DNA of 64,000 nt from Closterium sp. NIES-65 (GCA_948144175.1 CANXME010002093.1:62001-126000); one strand, 5' to 3'. Positions 10,757-23,140 are shown, counted from the first letter of the stretch. A program made the numbers and translations. The notes: a model not told the origin generated them from the sequence alone.

Positions 10757-10994
10757 GTCAGTATCAAGGAAGTTTGATAAAATTTCACTTTTGGCTTGAA
10801 TGGCTGTGGTTCATTCCTTAAACTACTGATTCAGCTGTTCTTTTGTTTGATTTGGGCATGAGCAAGGAGAGCCGGGGCAGCCCTCCAGGCCCATCAAGGC
10901 CCATCAGCGGAAATAGGATGGTTTCACAACAAGGCTATGGGGGGTCCATCACATGCTGACACGCAGGGGCTTCCCTCAAATCCGCGTAAATCTG

Positions 10995-11284
10995 GAATCT
11001 CCCCACCAAATCTACCACATTGAGCTCTTGGCCTCTCACTTTGCCGTATGGATTTGGCCTCAAACACGCTCCTATCAGGCCATCCCATGGCAGAGCCGTA
11101 ATGAAATAAATCAGCATTGATTCAAATTGCTACTTGATGTAAACAACAGGCAAACGGTGCCCACTGACAATGAGCATCTTGCGTGCCAAACCCGTGTGGA
11201 CACCGCTTAACATGCTTGGCATGGCAGACACAGTCCATGACCTCCTTGCAGCAAGTTTGCTATGGCCGGATAGGTAGGAGGGTT
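10995..11284. repeat. Duplicated host segment A, left part (pairs with 30216-30485)
   Basis: Closely similar to 30216-30485 (TCTACCACATTGAGCTCTTG to GGATAGGTAGGAGGGTT). It is cut at 11284 by the hAT element. The paralog has GGAGGGTT once (30478-30485), which is the empty site. Confidence 0.88.
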
Positions 11285-11641
11285 TAGGGATGAGCAAAGG
11301 GTGAACTCGAACACGTTCGGGTTCGAGTTCGCTCGAACATCACCATTTCCCGAATCGAACAAGGTTCGGTTCGGCGAACAATTTGTCAAGCAGGAGGTGT
11401 TCGCCATTCACCCATGGGGGTGAACATTTGGTATATGTGGGCGAACTCGAACATGTTCGAACCGAACATGTTCGAGTTCGCCCGTGGGCACTTTCGTTAT
11501 AGTCACATTGGTCGAACAGGGAATCTAGAGGGTTGGGAAGATAGATAGGGGGGTGGAGGGTGTATATGTGTTCATGCAACGCACACTAGCATACGACACC
11601 ATCATGTTTTGCCTATCTAAAAGTCATTGTCAAATTAAATC

Positions 11642-14600
11642 CTACGCATGCACACCACTGCTACTACCAACAACAGCATGCTCCGCGTCAGAGGTGTCGC
11701 CAACACCCACCCCCACCTGCTCCTCCTCCCCTTCCTCCTCCTCCCACTCGTCGTCCTCCTCCTCCCCCTCGCCTTCAATGGCGATCTCTGGTGGTGCCTC
11801 GCCTTTTGCATAGCGGCCCTCGCCTATCCTCTGTCCAAGGTGTGAGGTGTACCATGATTTGAGAATCATGAAAGCTCGCGTCTTCTGAGAGGCTAGGCGG
11901 TGCCGCTTCCAGGAAATGAGGTTGCGGCCGAGGGAGAACACGCGCTCGCTCGACGCGGACGTGGCAGGGATGGCAAGATAATCCCGGGCCATGCGCCTCA
12001 GCGTCTGCATGTTGGTGGCACTGCGCCAATACTCCAACGCTGACACGTCGCACCGCACCCTCTCAGATAAGTACCTGCCAACCTCGTCATCCTGCACCAT
12101 CCCACCCCTCCCCGCCTCCTGGCTCGCCGACAGACGCGCCGCAAGGCGTCGACGACTAGGGAGAAACTCGGCGTCTTCGTCGTCATCCGCCACGTCTCCC
12201 TCCTCCTCCTCCGTCACTGGGGCAAGTAAGGTCGTCCGAGGGGCAATCGCTGCAGCCCGGGCCTGGTACTCGGCCACGCGTTCGCGAACCAGCTGGATCA
12301 CCTCGCCTGACGAGGGACGAGGCCTCGCCCTCCGGTCGGTATCGGAATGCAGCGTCTCCCAGTGCGCGTCGTCGAACCACGCCGCCTTCATGGAAGGGTC
12401 CAGGAAGGTGGCGATCCACAACTCGTTGCTTGACATCAGTTCATACTTCTTCAAGAGACCCAGCGCCGCCTCAATCATCGGCTTCAGCGTAGCCGATGGC
12501 CCCTTGGCAAGGCGCAACTCCATAGCGTCGATCAGGCTGTTCTAGTACGGCAGGACCATTGCCACTGTAGGGTACGCCGCTCCCTCCGCGGCCTTTGAGA
12601 CTTTGGCGAATGGGCTGAGGAAGGTCTTGACAGAATGCAGAGTCTCCCAGTCTGCGTCCGTCAGGCGCAAGGTGTCCATCTTCGCCTTGTCAGCCTTCGA
12701 CACGCCCTGTCGGGTAGAACGTATGGGTGGGCGACGGATAGAATGGAAAGTGGGGTGGTTGAGGTTGTTGGAGGTCCGATAAGTTTAGTCAAGCATGGCC
12801 AACAGTGGTGCAAGTCCCAGAAGAGAACACCCCGACCGACATACCAACACATAAAACCGCATACACAACACCTGGCACACACACACACCTGTGTCTGGGC
12901 AAAGAAGACAGAGATGGGTTCCTGCAGAACCCCGGCTCGCTCGACCATGTCGTGGGTCGACCCCCAGCGTGTGGGACTGCCCTGCACCAGCTTCAATGCC
13001 GGCTTCGGTTTGGCGGGGTTGCCCTGCGCGTTCAGGGTCCGCTGAAGGCCCAAGAAATTCCCTGAGCGCTGCGGCGAGAAGCCTATCCACGACGCCATCT
13101 CTCTCAGAATCTTCAGCAACTTGCGGATGGCGGTCACAGCGAGTGCTGCCTTCACTGCAAGGTTGATCACGTGTGCCAGGCATCTGCGCACATCACAAAA
13201 CATTAATGGCGGAAAGAAAGGGAAGTGTGAGTGCACATTGGCATAGATCCGAGAAACACTACCACTCTCAAGCCGCATAGGCCCACCCGCCCGTACTACA
13301 ACCACAACATGTTCAGAGGAACGACGCACCCAGACTCCCTCATCGCACATCCCATGCACACTCCCTTTCGTACCGCAAGTGCATGCGCGAGTTGAAGAAG
13401 CACCGGCCACCACCCTCCTCCGACATCCACCTGAAAGCGGCAGTGTTGCTGGAGGCGTTGTCTGAGGTGAACCCAAGACAACGCGTCTCCAACCCCCACT
13501 GCACCACAGTCTCCTCAACCACCCTCGCCATCTGCTTGCCCGTGTGACGCCCGTGAATCTCGCGGAATTCAAACACCATCGTGCGCAGCTGGTAATTCTC
13601 GTCGATCCGGTGACCCGTTACCACTAGCCACGCCCTCTTGTTGGGCGACGTCCACATGTCGATGGTGAACGACACCCTGCACCTCAGATCCCCCTCCTTC
13701 GCCAGCATCTCCGCAATGGCTGACTGAAGAGCGGCAGCTGCATAGACCACTGTGTCGCGGGAAACTGTCCAGCGCGAGGGGATGAAGTTTTTTTGCGCGC
13801 AGTTGCGGTTTAGCAGGATGAGTAGCTCACGAAACTGGAGAGGGTTAGAGACAAGGGGGGAGAGGGGAGTAAACGTCAGGGGGATGGGATGAAAATAATA
13901 TAGCACTGCACTGGGCCATACGCAAACAGTCAAAACACAAAGGGACAGACCCGTCCACTAACCACATACTTGCCCAATCATGCATGGGATGGGATGGGGC
14001 ACTTACACCCTCGGCCTCGACGATGCGGAAGGGGAGGTCGCAGGTGACCACCAGCTTCATGATTGCCTGCCGTAGCTGCACCGAGGTCAGTTTGGTTGTC
14101 ATCCACCGCTCGATCCCGCGTGACCCATCACCTCCACCAGTCGCCTTCCCTTTCCCCCTGGCGAGCTGCGGCCAAGTCTTGGCATGTGGCCACTGATAGA
14201 CGTAGCCATCCGGCACTCCCTTGTAGCCCCCACGTCGAAACGTCTCTCATGGCAAGTGAGCGGACGGGGTGTGGTAACGGTGATGCCACACATGCATGTG
14301 CGCGGTGTGGAAGCTCGCAAAGTGCCGCTCGCCGGGGGTTGTTGTGGATTGCTTCCATGAAATTCTGTCTGTGCAAATCTTGCACTGACGCTTATCGTCT
14401 GCCCCTAACGGTCCGAACATCATTACTTGCCACCCCGGCTTCCTATTACCCTTGCCAGTCCCCTTACTACTCTCGGACCCTCCGTCCTCGTCTAGGAACT
14501 CGGGAGCGATCACACCCTCGCCCAAGGGCTCCCCAGTGAACGTGTAGGGATACACCCGCTCTCTCAACTTGTTCGCTTTCTTCCTCTGCTTCGGCTCCCT

Positions 14601-15128
14601 AATGGTCACGGCCTTTCCCCCTCCCACCTTAACCCCCACGCTCCCTCCCCCTTCACGCACATGCTGTGATCCCGCCTCTGTCGCCGCCCTTCCACCACCC
14701 TCTCCCACCTCATCCTCCCGCCCCTCTGGCTCCAACCCATCCATCTCGTGGTCTTCATCATCATCATCTCCCCCCTCCCCACCGCCATGCGTCTCTGGGT
14801 CCCACGCCGCCTCGCTGTCATCCCCGCTCCCCTCAGTGTCCTCCTCCTTCTTGCCCTCACCATCCTCCTCCTCATCCTCCTCCTCACTGCCGCTCTCCGG
14901 CTGTGTCGGCGTCTGCCCCGAAGGAGGGGGCCGAGGGCCGTCGTAACGGAAAGAGCGACGAGAGGTCGGCGCCGGTACGGTAAGCAACCCCCCAACGAAG
15001 ATCGCGCCGGCTCCACCCGGTCCATCCCCTACTCGCCCCTGCATAGGTCGTGGTGGAGATCCAGGTGCGCTGCCCTGAGCCCTGCCTGCACCTCGGCCTA
15101 TGGATCCACCACCTCTGGACGCCATCAC
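11642..15128 (-). pseudogene. H1 hAT transposase, two nonsense mutations
   Basis: Same four-exon layout as the intact copy: exons about 15128-14007, 13834-13374, 13183-12889 and 12706-11642, all with GT..AG boundaries. Features in order: acidic and Gly-rich N-terminus, BED-like zinc finger (CKICTDRISW ... H), catalytic core with TIDMWTS and TSDNASSN, RCLAHVINLAVK, and hAT dimerisation domain with YWRSATNMQ and ATSASSERVFS. Lesions: TGA at 14247-14249 where the intact copy has GGG, and TAG at 12542-12544 where it has TAC. The 1-nt difference in intron 1 length would be removed by splicing. Confidence 0.9.
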
Positions 15129-15137
15129 TCCGCCCTC

Positions 15138-15153
15138 GACCCTAAACCCTAAA
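15138..15153 (-). promoter_or_regulatory. Telo-box-like motif upstream of the hAT transposase
   Basis: ACCCTAAACCCTAAAA (minus strand TTTTAGGGTTTAGGGT) lies about 10-25 bases upstream of the transposase start; the intact copy has the same at about 58420-58433. Telo-boxes are known plant promoter elements. A role here is inference. Confidence 0.45.
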
Positions 15154-15482
15154 ACCCCCTAAGGCAACGTTAGCGTTGGATGGTGCCGCACGTTTCTAAA
15201 CGTTATCCCACACGGTTAGGTCTCTGAAATGCCCGATCCGAATCCTACGGCGTAGGATACGCCATACTTGAGCCCTTTGCGAAGATGCTGGCTGAACCTT
15301 AATGGTAACCCTAAACACCCTACACTACGTTAAACCCTATGCATAGATCTAATGTCCGTGTACATTGCAAGTATCAGCGTGCACTTGCTTGCACCTAGAA
15401 CAAGTAGGCTAGGGCGGTTGTGTGAGGGAGGCTAAGGCGAAAACGAGTTCTAAGTTTGAGCTCACGAAATGAGCTCAAACAC

Positions 15483-15519
15483 AAATTGGCCGCGACCTAA
15501 ATCTGGTCGCGGCCAATTT
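15483..15519. other. Perfect 15-bp inverted repeat near the H1 right end
   Basis: Arms AAATTGGCCGCGACC and its exact complement, with a 7-nt TAAATCT spacer. Preceded by a second palindrome built on TGAGCTCACGAAATGAGCTCA. The same structure occurs at 58758-58794, and an imperfect version in the short derivative near 40620-40656. Confidence 0.85.
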
Positions 15520-15949
15520 TGACGCGAGCCTTTTTGGTGTTCGCGTGGCCCCCAAGTCGAACACGAACATGTTCGTGTTCGGCTTGGAGACCCGAAATAC
15601 TGGGGCGAACGTCGAACATGTTCGGCCAAACACCGAACATGTTCGGCCCGAACAATTTTGGCAAAAAAAATTGCCTGTTCGGTTCGCCTCGAACATGTTC
15701 GAGGCGAACCGAACAGGCATTCGGGATTTTGCTCATCCCTAGGAGGGTTGGCCTTGGTTTTGCCCTATACTCCTATTTGATGCACCTGGGCTGGCTCTTC
15801 CTTCCCGCACAATCATGTTTCTCAAACGTTACTAGTGATACCTTTGACAGGAAGTATGGGAGAACCGTGTCGGTTATTAAACTACCGGAATGGGGTCGAG
15901 AGGGTCTGGATTGGATAATATCCTTGCCTTGCTAGCTATGACCCGTCCA

Positions 15950-17646
15950 CTTGAGTTGGGCCGAGCTTGGGTTGGTTCTTCTTGAAGCTACTCCTCTTAA
16001 AGCTAGAGTCGGCGACGGCAATATTCCAAAGCTGACGCTCGAGACCGCAGCTTTTTGCAGTATGTGAGGGGACTAAAATTCAATCGGAACGCCGTGTAGT
16101 TACATATGAGACGTGAGAGCCACGCAGCAGGCCATTGCTAGCCATCCAATTTTTTTCAAAACCAACGAGACGGGTCTTGCCAACAACACACGAGTATGTG
16201 AGAAGGACGGATGCCATCACCAGTTATGTACTCCCCGCGAGGCATAAGCAGACATGCAAACTTGGTCCGGGCTTAACAATTGGCCGGCCTGTCCGGATCT
16301 GGGAAGATTTGATATTTGTCGGCTTGCCAAAGGTCGAACTGCACTGGTTTGTCTTGAATCATAGCCCCACGCAAACCTCGTACGACATGTCCAGGACCCT
16401 TGCGACCTTTTTTACGATCCGAGATATTGTGGTAATACTGGGTGTAGATATTTAATCATGATGGCCACATCTATCTCACAATAAATTATGCGTCGCAAGG
16501 TTGTTCTTGGACCGGTGCATTTGGGGTGGAAGGTGCCCTTGGACTGGCGAGAGAGTCAGCCACTATACTCCCACTGGACCAATGCTAGAATAACCAGGGG
16601 AATCTTTTCCAAGGATTGAGGTATCAGCCACCAACACAGATGACGCACCGGGTACATTGCACCCACACCAAGGGTCGGCAGGTGTGGGGCCCGTCCGGAT
16701 GGGGCCATCTTTGGAATTTGCCAATCCGGGCAAATCGGCGGGTGAAACTGCTGATCTCCTTAGATTGGCTGGCAAGAGTAGGGCACAAAGGGAATTGTCG
16801 AATCTTCAATACATGGAAGGAGTGAAAGCAAAAACCTCTGAGATAAGACTTGTCATGAAGAGAAAAGTCCCAAGAAGACCACGTATCACTTCTATGAGTT
16901 CCAGCATACTCTAAGACGACATTACTTCCTGATCGAGTCTTAGCTCCACCAACTACTAATAAGCCACCCCTCTCTGAAATGGTAAACCCTAAGCTACTCG
17001 TAAGCTCACCAGTTTCTCTCACGAACCATGCTTTCGTCAAATCCGCTAAATGGCAATTCTTTAGGCCAATCTATTCCAATCACTCACACATTGCTAGATG
17101 AGCAAGCTATACGCTTGTATCATTGTGAGCATGAATTCTTTTCCAACCGGCCCAAGGTTCACTTGTGACCGCATACATCCCTTTTGAGCTAGAAAATCTT
17201 GTCATTCCCCTCAGAACCCGCAATGTGAGATTGGGATCGAGTATTCCCCCTTAGAGTAACTGCTGCAACCATGATTTCGCGTTCTTATTCCTGACGCAAC
17301 CATTCTGTCTTCTCTCTAGCTCTGTTGGTAGTCACAACCTCCTCAACTATGAAGAAATGCTAGGCTGTCAGGCCCCACTAGTCGAGCCTCCAAGTTGTTT
17401 TCTCATGTGCATGGACAAACATTTTAAAGGGTTGAGATGTTGTCCATTTTGCATTGATGGTCCAAATGTTAACATTTGGGCATCCCAGCTCAGCATCTTG
17501 GGCACATTTGTCTCTCTGGTGATCCACTTCAGCGTCTTGTCATCGATCTGCAGGCTGTACTTTTCACCCCTGCTTTGGTGTACACATGTTTGCGTGCTAA
17601 TGCAACATTCAGAACAGCCCCTCTTATGGCATCTCTTGTTGTCCAT
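15950..17646 (-). pseudogene. Decayed antisense gene in LRR intron, segment A (family unknown)
   Basis: Minus-strand frames match segment B at protein level. 17646-17368 carries YSLQIDDKTLKWI. About 17040-16800 carries ELTSSLGFTISERGG, GGAKTRSGS and LEYAGTH. About 16690-16580 carries VLVADTSILGKDSPGY, and about 16390-16130 carries GAMIQDKPVQFDLWQADKYQ. Stops separate or interrupt them, so exons are guessed and the copy is probably dead. I cannot name the family. Order is the same as in segment B. Confidence 0.45.
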
Positions 17647-17776
17647 TCTTGTGATGTCTGCTCCTTATAAAAATGTGGTAGAAAGTCGAACTTGGAGGCA
17701 CGTATTGGGATAGGTACTTGAAATTTGAGCGGAACAAATTTCACTTCCAACACCTCCTATTAGTGTGTGTGTAAGC

Positions 17777-18089
17777 TAGGGATGAGCAAAGGGCGAACAC
17801 GAACATGTTCGTCTTCGCCCCTTGTCGAACACCCTCTTTTGCCGAACCGAACACTGTTCGGTTCGGCGAACAGTTTAGGAAAAAACAGGTGTTCGCTGTT
17901 CGCCTGTGGAGGCGTGTTCGGGCGAACCTCGAACATGTTCGTGTTCGTCGCGGGCAAATTTCAGCAGCGGCCCCGAACATGAACGTGTTCGGGCAAACAT
18001 CGAACACTGTCCGGCGAACGATTTGAGCTAAAAAACAAAACCTGTTTCGAGGCGAACCGAACAGGTGTTCGCCACCTTGCTCATCCCTA
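17777..18089. mobile_element. H1 MITE (subfamily a), 313 bp
   Basis: TAGGGATGAGCAA ... TTGCTCATCCCTA with the 8-bp duplication GTGTAAGC on both sides (17769-17776, 18090-18097). The paralogous site in segment B (about 36437-36450) is empty. The interior is the GAACA/TGTTC palindrome array. Confidence 0.93.
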
Positions 18090-18218
18090 GTGTAAGCTAT
18101 CATAAGTACAAGTTTTACCCTCATGGTTGTTACACATTTTGTTTCCACTTCCCTCTCCTACCAACTACTGACTCTATCTCTCTCTTTCCTGACCCCCTTT
18201 GGTTGTATGTACCATCAG

Positions 18219-18290
18219 GGATCTATCAGGTAACAGTTTCAGTGGTTCGATTCCATCCACCATGGGCAACATGGCCAGCCTTGAATTCCT
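18219..18290 (+). CDS. LRR exon 2
   Basis: 72-nt exon between ATCAG and GTCAGT. Reads DLSGNSFSGSIPSTMG and NMASLEFL. Same phase as the other LRR exons and closest to the exon at 36571, as expected from the A/B duplication. Confidence 0.78.
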
Positions 18291-18778
18291 GTCAGTATCC
18301 AAGGAATCTAATTGATATTTCTCATTTACTTGGCTATTTATTACTGCAACTACAGATTAAGCTGGATTTGGGTTTCGCTAAGCAGGTATACTTTGGCCCA
18401 CATGACTAAACCACTTTGCACACTGGAACTCAAGGCCGGGAAGGGAGACGGTGCATGGCGGTGACTAACATTAGCAGAACAGTTGCGAGGAAGATCTCTT
18501 TCGCCCGCGGTGACGCCCCACTTCCTTCCGTGTCCAACCCGCGTATACGTCTACCCCTTCGGCACAGACGCTCGACTCTGTTGAAGGCTAACAACTCGTT
18601 CTCTTGGTGCCATGATGACTGCTACATCACCTCCTCTTAACCTGAAAAGCAGACTGGGCAAGCGAAAGGCAGCTAAAATTTTCCCAACATCCAGAGAGCG
18701 ACATCTTCTGCCACATCTAGCAGAGCCACCAACCTTTGAAGTGAAACCTCAGTCCATGTGGTTCTGGTTAATTTCACA

Positions 18779-19560
18779 TAGACATGGGCATTTGACCCGA
18801 CCCGTCCCGTCTAGGCCGACCCGTGACGGGTTCGGGTCAGGTCGGGTCGGGTCGGCGGGTCAAGATAAGCCAAATTTAGGGTACCCCACCCGCCATAGTG
18901 GGCACGGGTCTCTGTGACCCGTCCTCGGGTAGTGTACCCTCGGGTCGGGTCGGGTTGGGTAATTATACCCAAGAAAAACTCGTCATACGCGCTGATCGAC
19001 GATTTCCCCCGACGAACCGCGCGGATCGGCGATTCTCCCCACAGATCCGCACGGATTGGAATTCCTCCCCCCCCTACGCGCGGAATCGTGGATCTACGCG
19101 CGGATCTATTTCCCGCAGAAGGGGAGGAGGGGGAGACTCCCTTGATGAACTTTGTTGTAGATCTGGAAGTGACGACTGTCCAGCTTTCAAATCTCAAATT
19201 GGTTGGATGATCTAGATGCAATGCGGTTAAGATAGGTGATGGGAGGGGAAATTGGTTGGAGACAGTATTGTGCACAAATTTGGCAACTGTGGAGTACAAA
19301 TTTCAACTTCGACCTAGGTTTCCCTATCCATGATCTCTCCTACGCCTCCTCCTACACTATAGCTATCATGCGTCTTGTTTGCCAGCCCGATGCAGAGCCA
19401 TTCGCGCACCGCTATTGCAGTCTATCCTACGATTTCCGTATCTTAACCCGATTTCGGGTCACGGGTCGACCCGACCCGACGGGTCAAGGGTACCCGTGAA
19501 AAAGATACCCTGACGGGTCACGGGTCAACCCGACCCGTCCGGGTCAAATGCCCATGCCTA
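18779..19560. mobile_element. H3 hAT MITE-like element, 782 bp
   Basis: Starts TAGACATGGGCATTTGACCC and ends GGGTCAAATGCCCATGCCTA (20-bp TIR). 8-bp duplication ATTTCACA at 18771-18778 and 19561-19568; empty site at 8210-8217. Both ends carry CGGGTC direct repeats; no transposase. Middle has GATCGACGATTTCC-like words. Confidence 0.94.
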
Positions 19561-19607
19561 ATTTCACACCCCTGTATTGTATGGTGAATAAGTGTGGTGC
19601 TGTACAG

Positions 19608-20445
19608 TAGGGTTGAGCACGGGGGCGGGCTGGGCCCTGCCTGGTCGGCCCTGCCCCGAAACTGCCCCGGGTCAAACCTCTAAGTTGGGCTGTTGGCCCG
19701 AAGCGGGCCGGGCAGTCCTGGTCCGCCGGGCCATCGGCAGCCCGTTTTTGGCTAGGCACGAGCGAAAGGCCCCGAATCAACCCCAGTTTTTGGTGGGTGA
19801 GCTCAGAACTTCCAATGTCCTGGCCCAGCCGGGTCGAGTCCGTCCGGCCCGGGCATAAACCCGTCCCAATGTTGAACTTCGGGTCGGGCCGGGTCGGTTC
19901 GGTCGGGCCGGGCCTTAGGGCGTGTTGCAAGTTAGAAAATCAAAGGATCGTAGCAATACACCGATCCCTTCTAAGAGATCCTCGGCTCAGTGAATCACCG
20001 ATCCGCCAAAGTAGCCTGTACCACGACCATCCAAGGGTACCTACTATATGGAGTATAGCGACAGTGTGATTTAGCAGAAACATTTAACACCCTGTTTACC
20101 ATTATCTCGTCGAAATAGAGGCTCGTATAACACTGGCGTGCAAGTATTTCTGCGCATCGCAAAATGATTTCGTGACTGTAGGTTTTCTGCATCGTCAGTC
20201 TCGCGATCGATCTTCATTGCCGATTCGATCGAGCTGGCTTTTGCCAGTTTCCTTGGTCGTGCACGGTGCTGACATTGTAGTATGGTAACCATACGCTACG
20301 ATGTTTGACAACAGTGGGGATCGGTTCATAGACTCGATCGATCCCTTACTTGCAACACGTCCTTAGGCCGACCTTGACCCGAGACCCGGAATTGGGTCAA
20401 GAACTGGGTAACTGGATCGCGGTGTGACCCGACCCGATTTGAACA
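19608..20445. repeat. Second copy of the H3-like element at 8261, interrupted by a MITE
   Basis: Same start (TAGGGTTGAGCACGGGGG after CTGTACAG) and same right flank (GATGTCGAGGGGACATTTTT) as 8261-8650. Part of the segment duplicated from 7976-8810 to 18538-20596. It is split by the Tourist-like MITE below. Confidence 0.75.
19918..20362. mobile_element. Tourist-like (PIF/Harbinger) MITE, 445 bp
   Basis: TIRs GGGCGTGTTGCAAGT and ACTTGCAACACGTCC (one mismatch), flanked by the 3-bp duplication TTA (19915-19917, 20363-20365). TTA duplications and GGGCGTGTT-type ends are characteristic of Tourist elements. The uninterrupted paralog at 8564-8577 shows the exact empty site. Confidence 0.88.
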
Positions 20446-20810
20446 CTTAAAAACCCCTAAAGGCGATGTCGAGGGGACATTTTTCCACTCAACATCAGTC
20501 CCGCGATCTAACTAACCGCCAGCCCAAAAATCCTGGTTTCTAGGCAAGTACTAGTCGACTATGTCGAGAGGATGAATGTCGAGAGATCTATACAGAGTGA
20601 GTGGGAGTAGAGGGGCTTGGGATTTGTAGATTCAGTGAGGTAAAAGGTGGTGAGCAGTGACGAATTGGTTGGAAATTTTTGTTCCAACACATTTGTGTAC
20701 ACTATATTCCTGTCTCCTGCTTCTTAATGTGTGCACATTTGCATGTTAGCCATGAGGCTCAGAATAGCGCAAGTTGTCTTCATTTATTTTCACCCATAAT
20801 CTACCATCAG

Positions 20811-20882
20811 AGATCTCTCCAGCAACGCTCTGAGTGGGTCTATTCCATCCACCATCGGCAAAATGAGCAGCCTCAAAACATT
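20811..20882 (+). CDS. LRR exon 3
   Basis: 72-nt exon between ATCAG and GTGAGT. Reads DLSSNALSGSIPSTIG and KMSSLKTL. Donor GTGAGTATC is shared with the exons at 22197 and 42894. Confidence 0.78.
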
Positions 20883-22196
20883 GTGAGTATCATAAGGAAT
20901 CTGAAAAGAGAGCCAATATGACCTCGCACAGGTTCATACATAAAGGGGCCTCTGATGGTGTAATTTAAGCAACTTGTTTTGAGAATGAGCACACACGCTA
21001 GGATTAGAGTACGGGCTGGTACTGGGCTGGCCAGGCCGCTGACCCAGGGGCTAGCTTGGGAAGCAGCCTGATGGGTCGTTCTCACACCAAGCCTGCCAGA
21101 GGTCTGCAGCAAGGAGAGGGGCTAGGGTCGCTCACTGATCAACACGATGCGAGCTGTTCGTGTTTCATTCGCTACTAAATGCTGGACTGAGGTTGACAGG
21201 CTGGACATGCAAAAAGTTCAGTTTGGCCTGTGTTGCAATCGGGCTGGCTCGACTCGACCATGCTGGACGTAGTTAAGCCATATAACCATGTCTATAACAC
21301 TCATTCATTCCTGGTCTGGCTTTGTGCTCATGTTGAATCCACCCTCAGTAATGAAAGAAATGTAATATGTATTATCATGGTTGTTTCAGTGCACAATAAG
21401 CTGACTGGCACACGTGCCGAGTGGGCAGCTGATTGGGCCTATGGCTCGCATGTCACACGAAGAGGTACGGCCTGTCAAAATCTGTCAGATCCGCACGGAT
21501 TTGCTACATTGCTGCTAGATGTGTCTGGATGTTACATTTTACCACCATATTCATGTCAAATTCTCACTGCTTATCCCTATATAGTGCTACTTTAGTGGCT
21601 TCGAGATAGGGACCAGCAAGAAAACGAAGGTGGTGTGCGAATTCTAATCATGCCAAGAGTCTACTGTTTGTTCTAACACCTGGAGGTACCTACTAGGCTA
21701 GGTACCTCGTCCTATGATCACATTCACATCTCGTCGTGGCGTCTTCCACTTTTGCAGCCACCCATAACTGCCAAACTGAGTGTGTGTAACGCGTTGTGAC
21801 TATGTGCTTGTTCAACACTTAAGACTGCCCCAATTGGTTTCATTTGCTTTCACTAATTGTATTGGTTGTTTCTTGCAGCATTGTGTGATGGTTTGATGTT
21901 AAAGTTCAATAGTTTCTTTCTGGTGTGCTCGCAATGAAGCACCTTTTAGAATAGGTAGCTTATATCACAAATCACAAATCAGCATGTCATGTTCACTCAT
22001 CCCTCTCCTGCATTTTAGTTTAAGTTCTATTTTTTTTATAACTTTCATGGCACCCTTTTCATGCGCTCTGTAGCAATGGTTTGATCGTATCTACCTTATA
22101 TGCAGCCATACTCATGTGTCCATAAATTGAGGTATTGTTTTTCTTGCTGTATTTCTTTATGTGCGCCCATACACCCTTTCCATGTTGTATCATTAG

Positions 22197-22268
22197 GTCT
22201 CTTTACAACAATTCTCTGAGTGGGTCTATTCCATCCACCATCGGCAGCCTGAGCAACCTAATGGAATT
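22197..22268 (+). CDS. LRR exon 4
   Basis: 72-nt exon between ATTAG and GTGAGT. Reads SLYNNSLSGSIPSTIG and SLSNLMEL. It is the paralog of the exon at 42894. Confidence 0.78.
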
Positions 22269-22808
22269 GTGAGTATCGTGAAGGGAATAGGAAAGAGAGC
22301 CAACATGACGTCGTACATGTTCATAAATTAGAGGGAAGGGAATGCGATGGCGACACCAAGTCAACTTGATTTGAGAACGAGCATACATGCTAGACATGAC
22401 CACGGGCTGGTGCTGGGTTGAGCTAGCCCGCTAACCCAGGGCCTGGGGGGCAGCGTATGGTAGGTCGGTTCTACAGCAAGTTTGCCAGAGATCTGCAGCA
22501 AGGCGACTAGTTGGTGGGCTCAGACCATGATACAACTAGTCATTGTACATGAATTTTCTACAGCAAGCTGACCCAACAGGCCGGGCTAGTATTTGCTAGG
22601 CTGAGATTGACAAACGGTACATGCAAAAAGGGCAGTCCGGAACGTGTTCCAAACAGGCTGGCCCAACCACGCTGTCCCACACCATTCAATTTGAACTACA
22701 TCATGACTAGAGGGTCCAAGCTCGGCCATATGAGCATTTGGAGCTGTTGGAAATGACTCACAAATGCAAGGCTCCTACACCAAGTGGGGTTGAGCATAGG
22801 CCTATGAA

Positions 22809-23140
22809 TAGGGATGAGCAAGTGGCGAACACGAACGTGTTCGTGTTCGCCCCTACACGAACACCTTCGTGTGCCGAACCGAACACTGTTCGGTTCGGCG
22901 AACACTCTGAGCAAAAAATGGTGTTCGCCGTTCGCCTGTGAAGGCGTGTTCGGGCGAACCTCGAACAGTGTTCGTGTTCGTCACGGGCAAATTGCAGCGG
23001 CGGCCCGAACACGAACGTGTTCGGGCGAACATCGAACACTGTTCGGCGAACATTTGAAGTCAAAAATAAAAACCTGTTCGGTTCGCCTCGAACACGTTCG
23101 AGGCGAACCGAACAGGTGTTCGCCACCTTGCTCATCCCTA
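22809..23140. mobile_element. H1 MITE (subfamily b), 332 bp
   Basis: TAGGGATGAGCAA ... TTGCTCATCCCTA. Flanks CCTATGAA (22801-22808) and CCTATGAC (23141-23148) differ at one base; the empty site in segment D (about 43494-43501) reads CCTATGAC, so the left copy has mutated. Confidence 0.92.

Larger units (their letters stand above)
11285..15741 (-). mobile_element. H1 hAT transposon, full-length copy 1 (4457 bp, inactivated)
   Basis: Begins TAGGGATGAGCAAAG and ends TTTTGCTCATCCCTA; perfect 8-bp target duplication GGAGGGTT at 11277-11284 and 15742-15749. Both ends carry GAACATGTTC-type palindrome arrays; the right end also has a perfect hairpin (15483-15519). The transposase is on the minus strand and has two nonsense codons. 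Nearly colinear with the intact copy at 54663. Confidence 0.95.
15742..18778. repeat. Duplicated host segment A, right part (pairs with 30478-37900)
   Basis: Closely similar to segment B (30478-30650, 34205-36813, 37839-37900) once the TEs are removed. It contains an LRR exon (18219) and decayed antisense coding stretches. It carries an H1 MITE at 17777 that B lacks, and lacks the H2 hAT (30702) and H3 element (36814) found in B. Confidence 0.85.

Noticed and set aside
14247-15152. Plus-strand frames opposite the hAT N-terminus (for example 14569-14946, 57732-58226)
   Set aside because: They are antisense shadows of the acidic and Gly-rich transposase N-terminus.
15138-15165. Interstitial telomere
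   Set aside because: Only two CCCTAAA units are present and they recur at the same place in both hAT copies, so it is part of the element (telo-box-like).
17767-18148. Overlapping open frames in both strands of the H1 MITEs
   Set aside because: They arise from the palindromic array, are shared by all copies whatever the orientation, and carry no domain.
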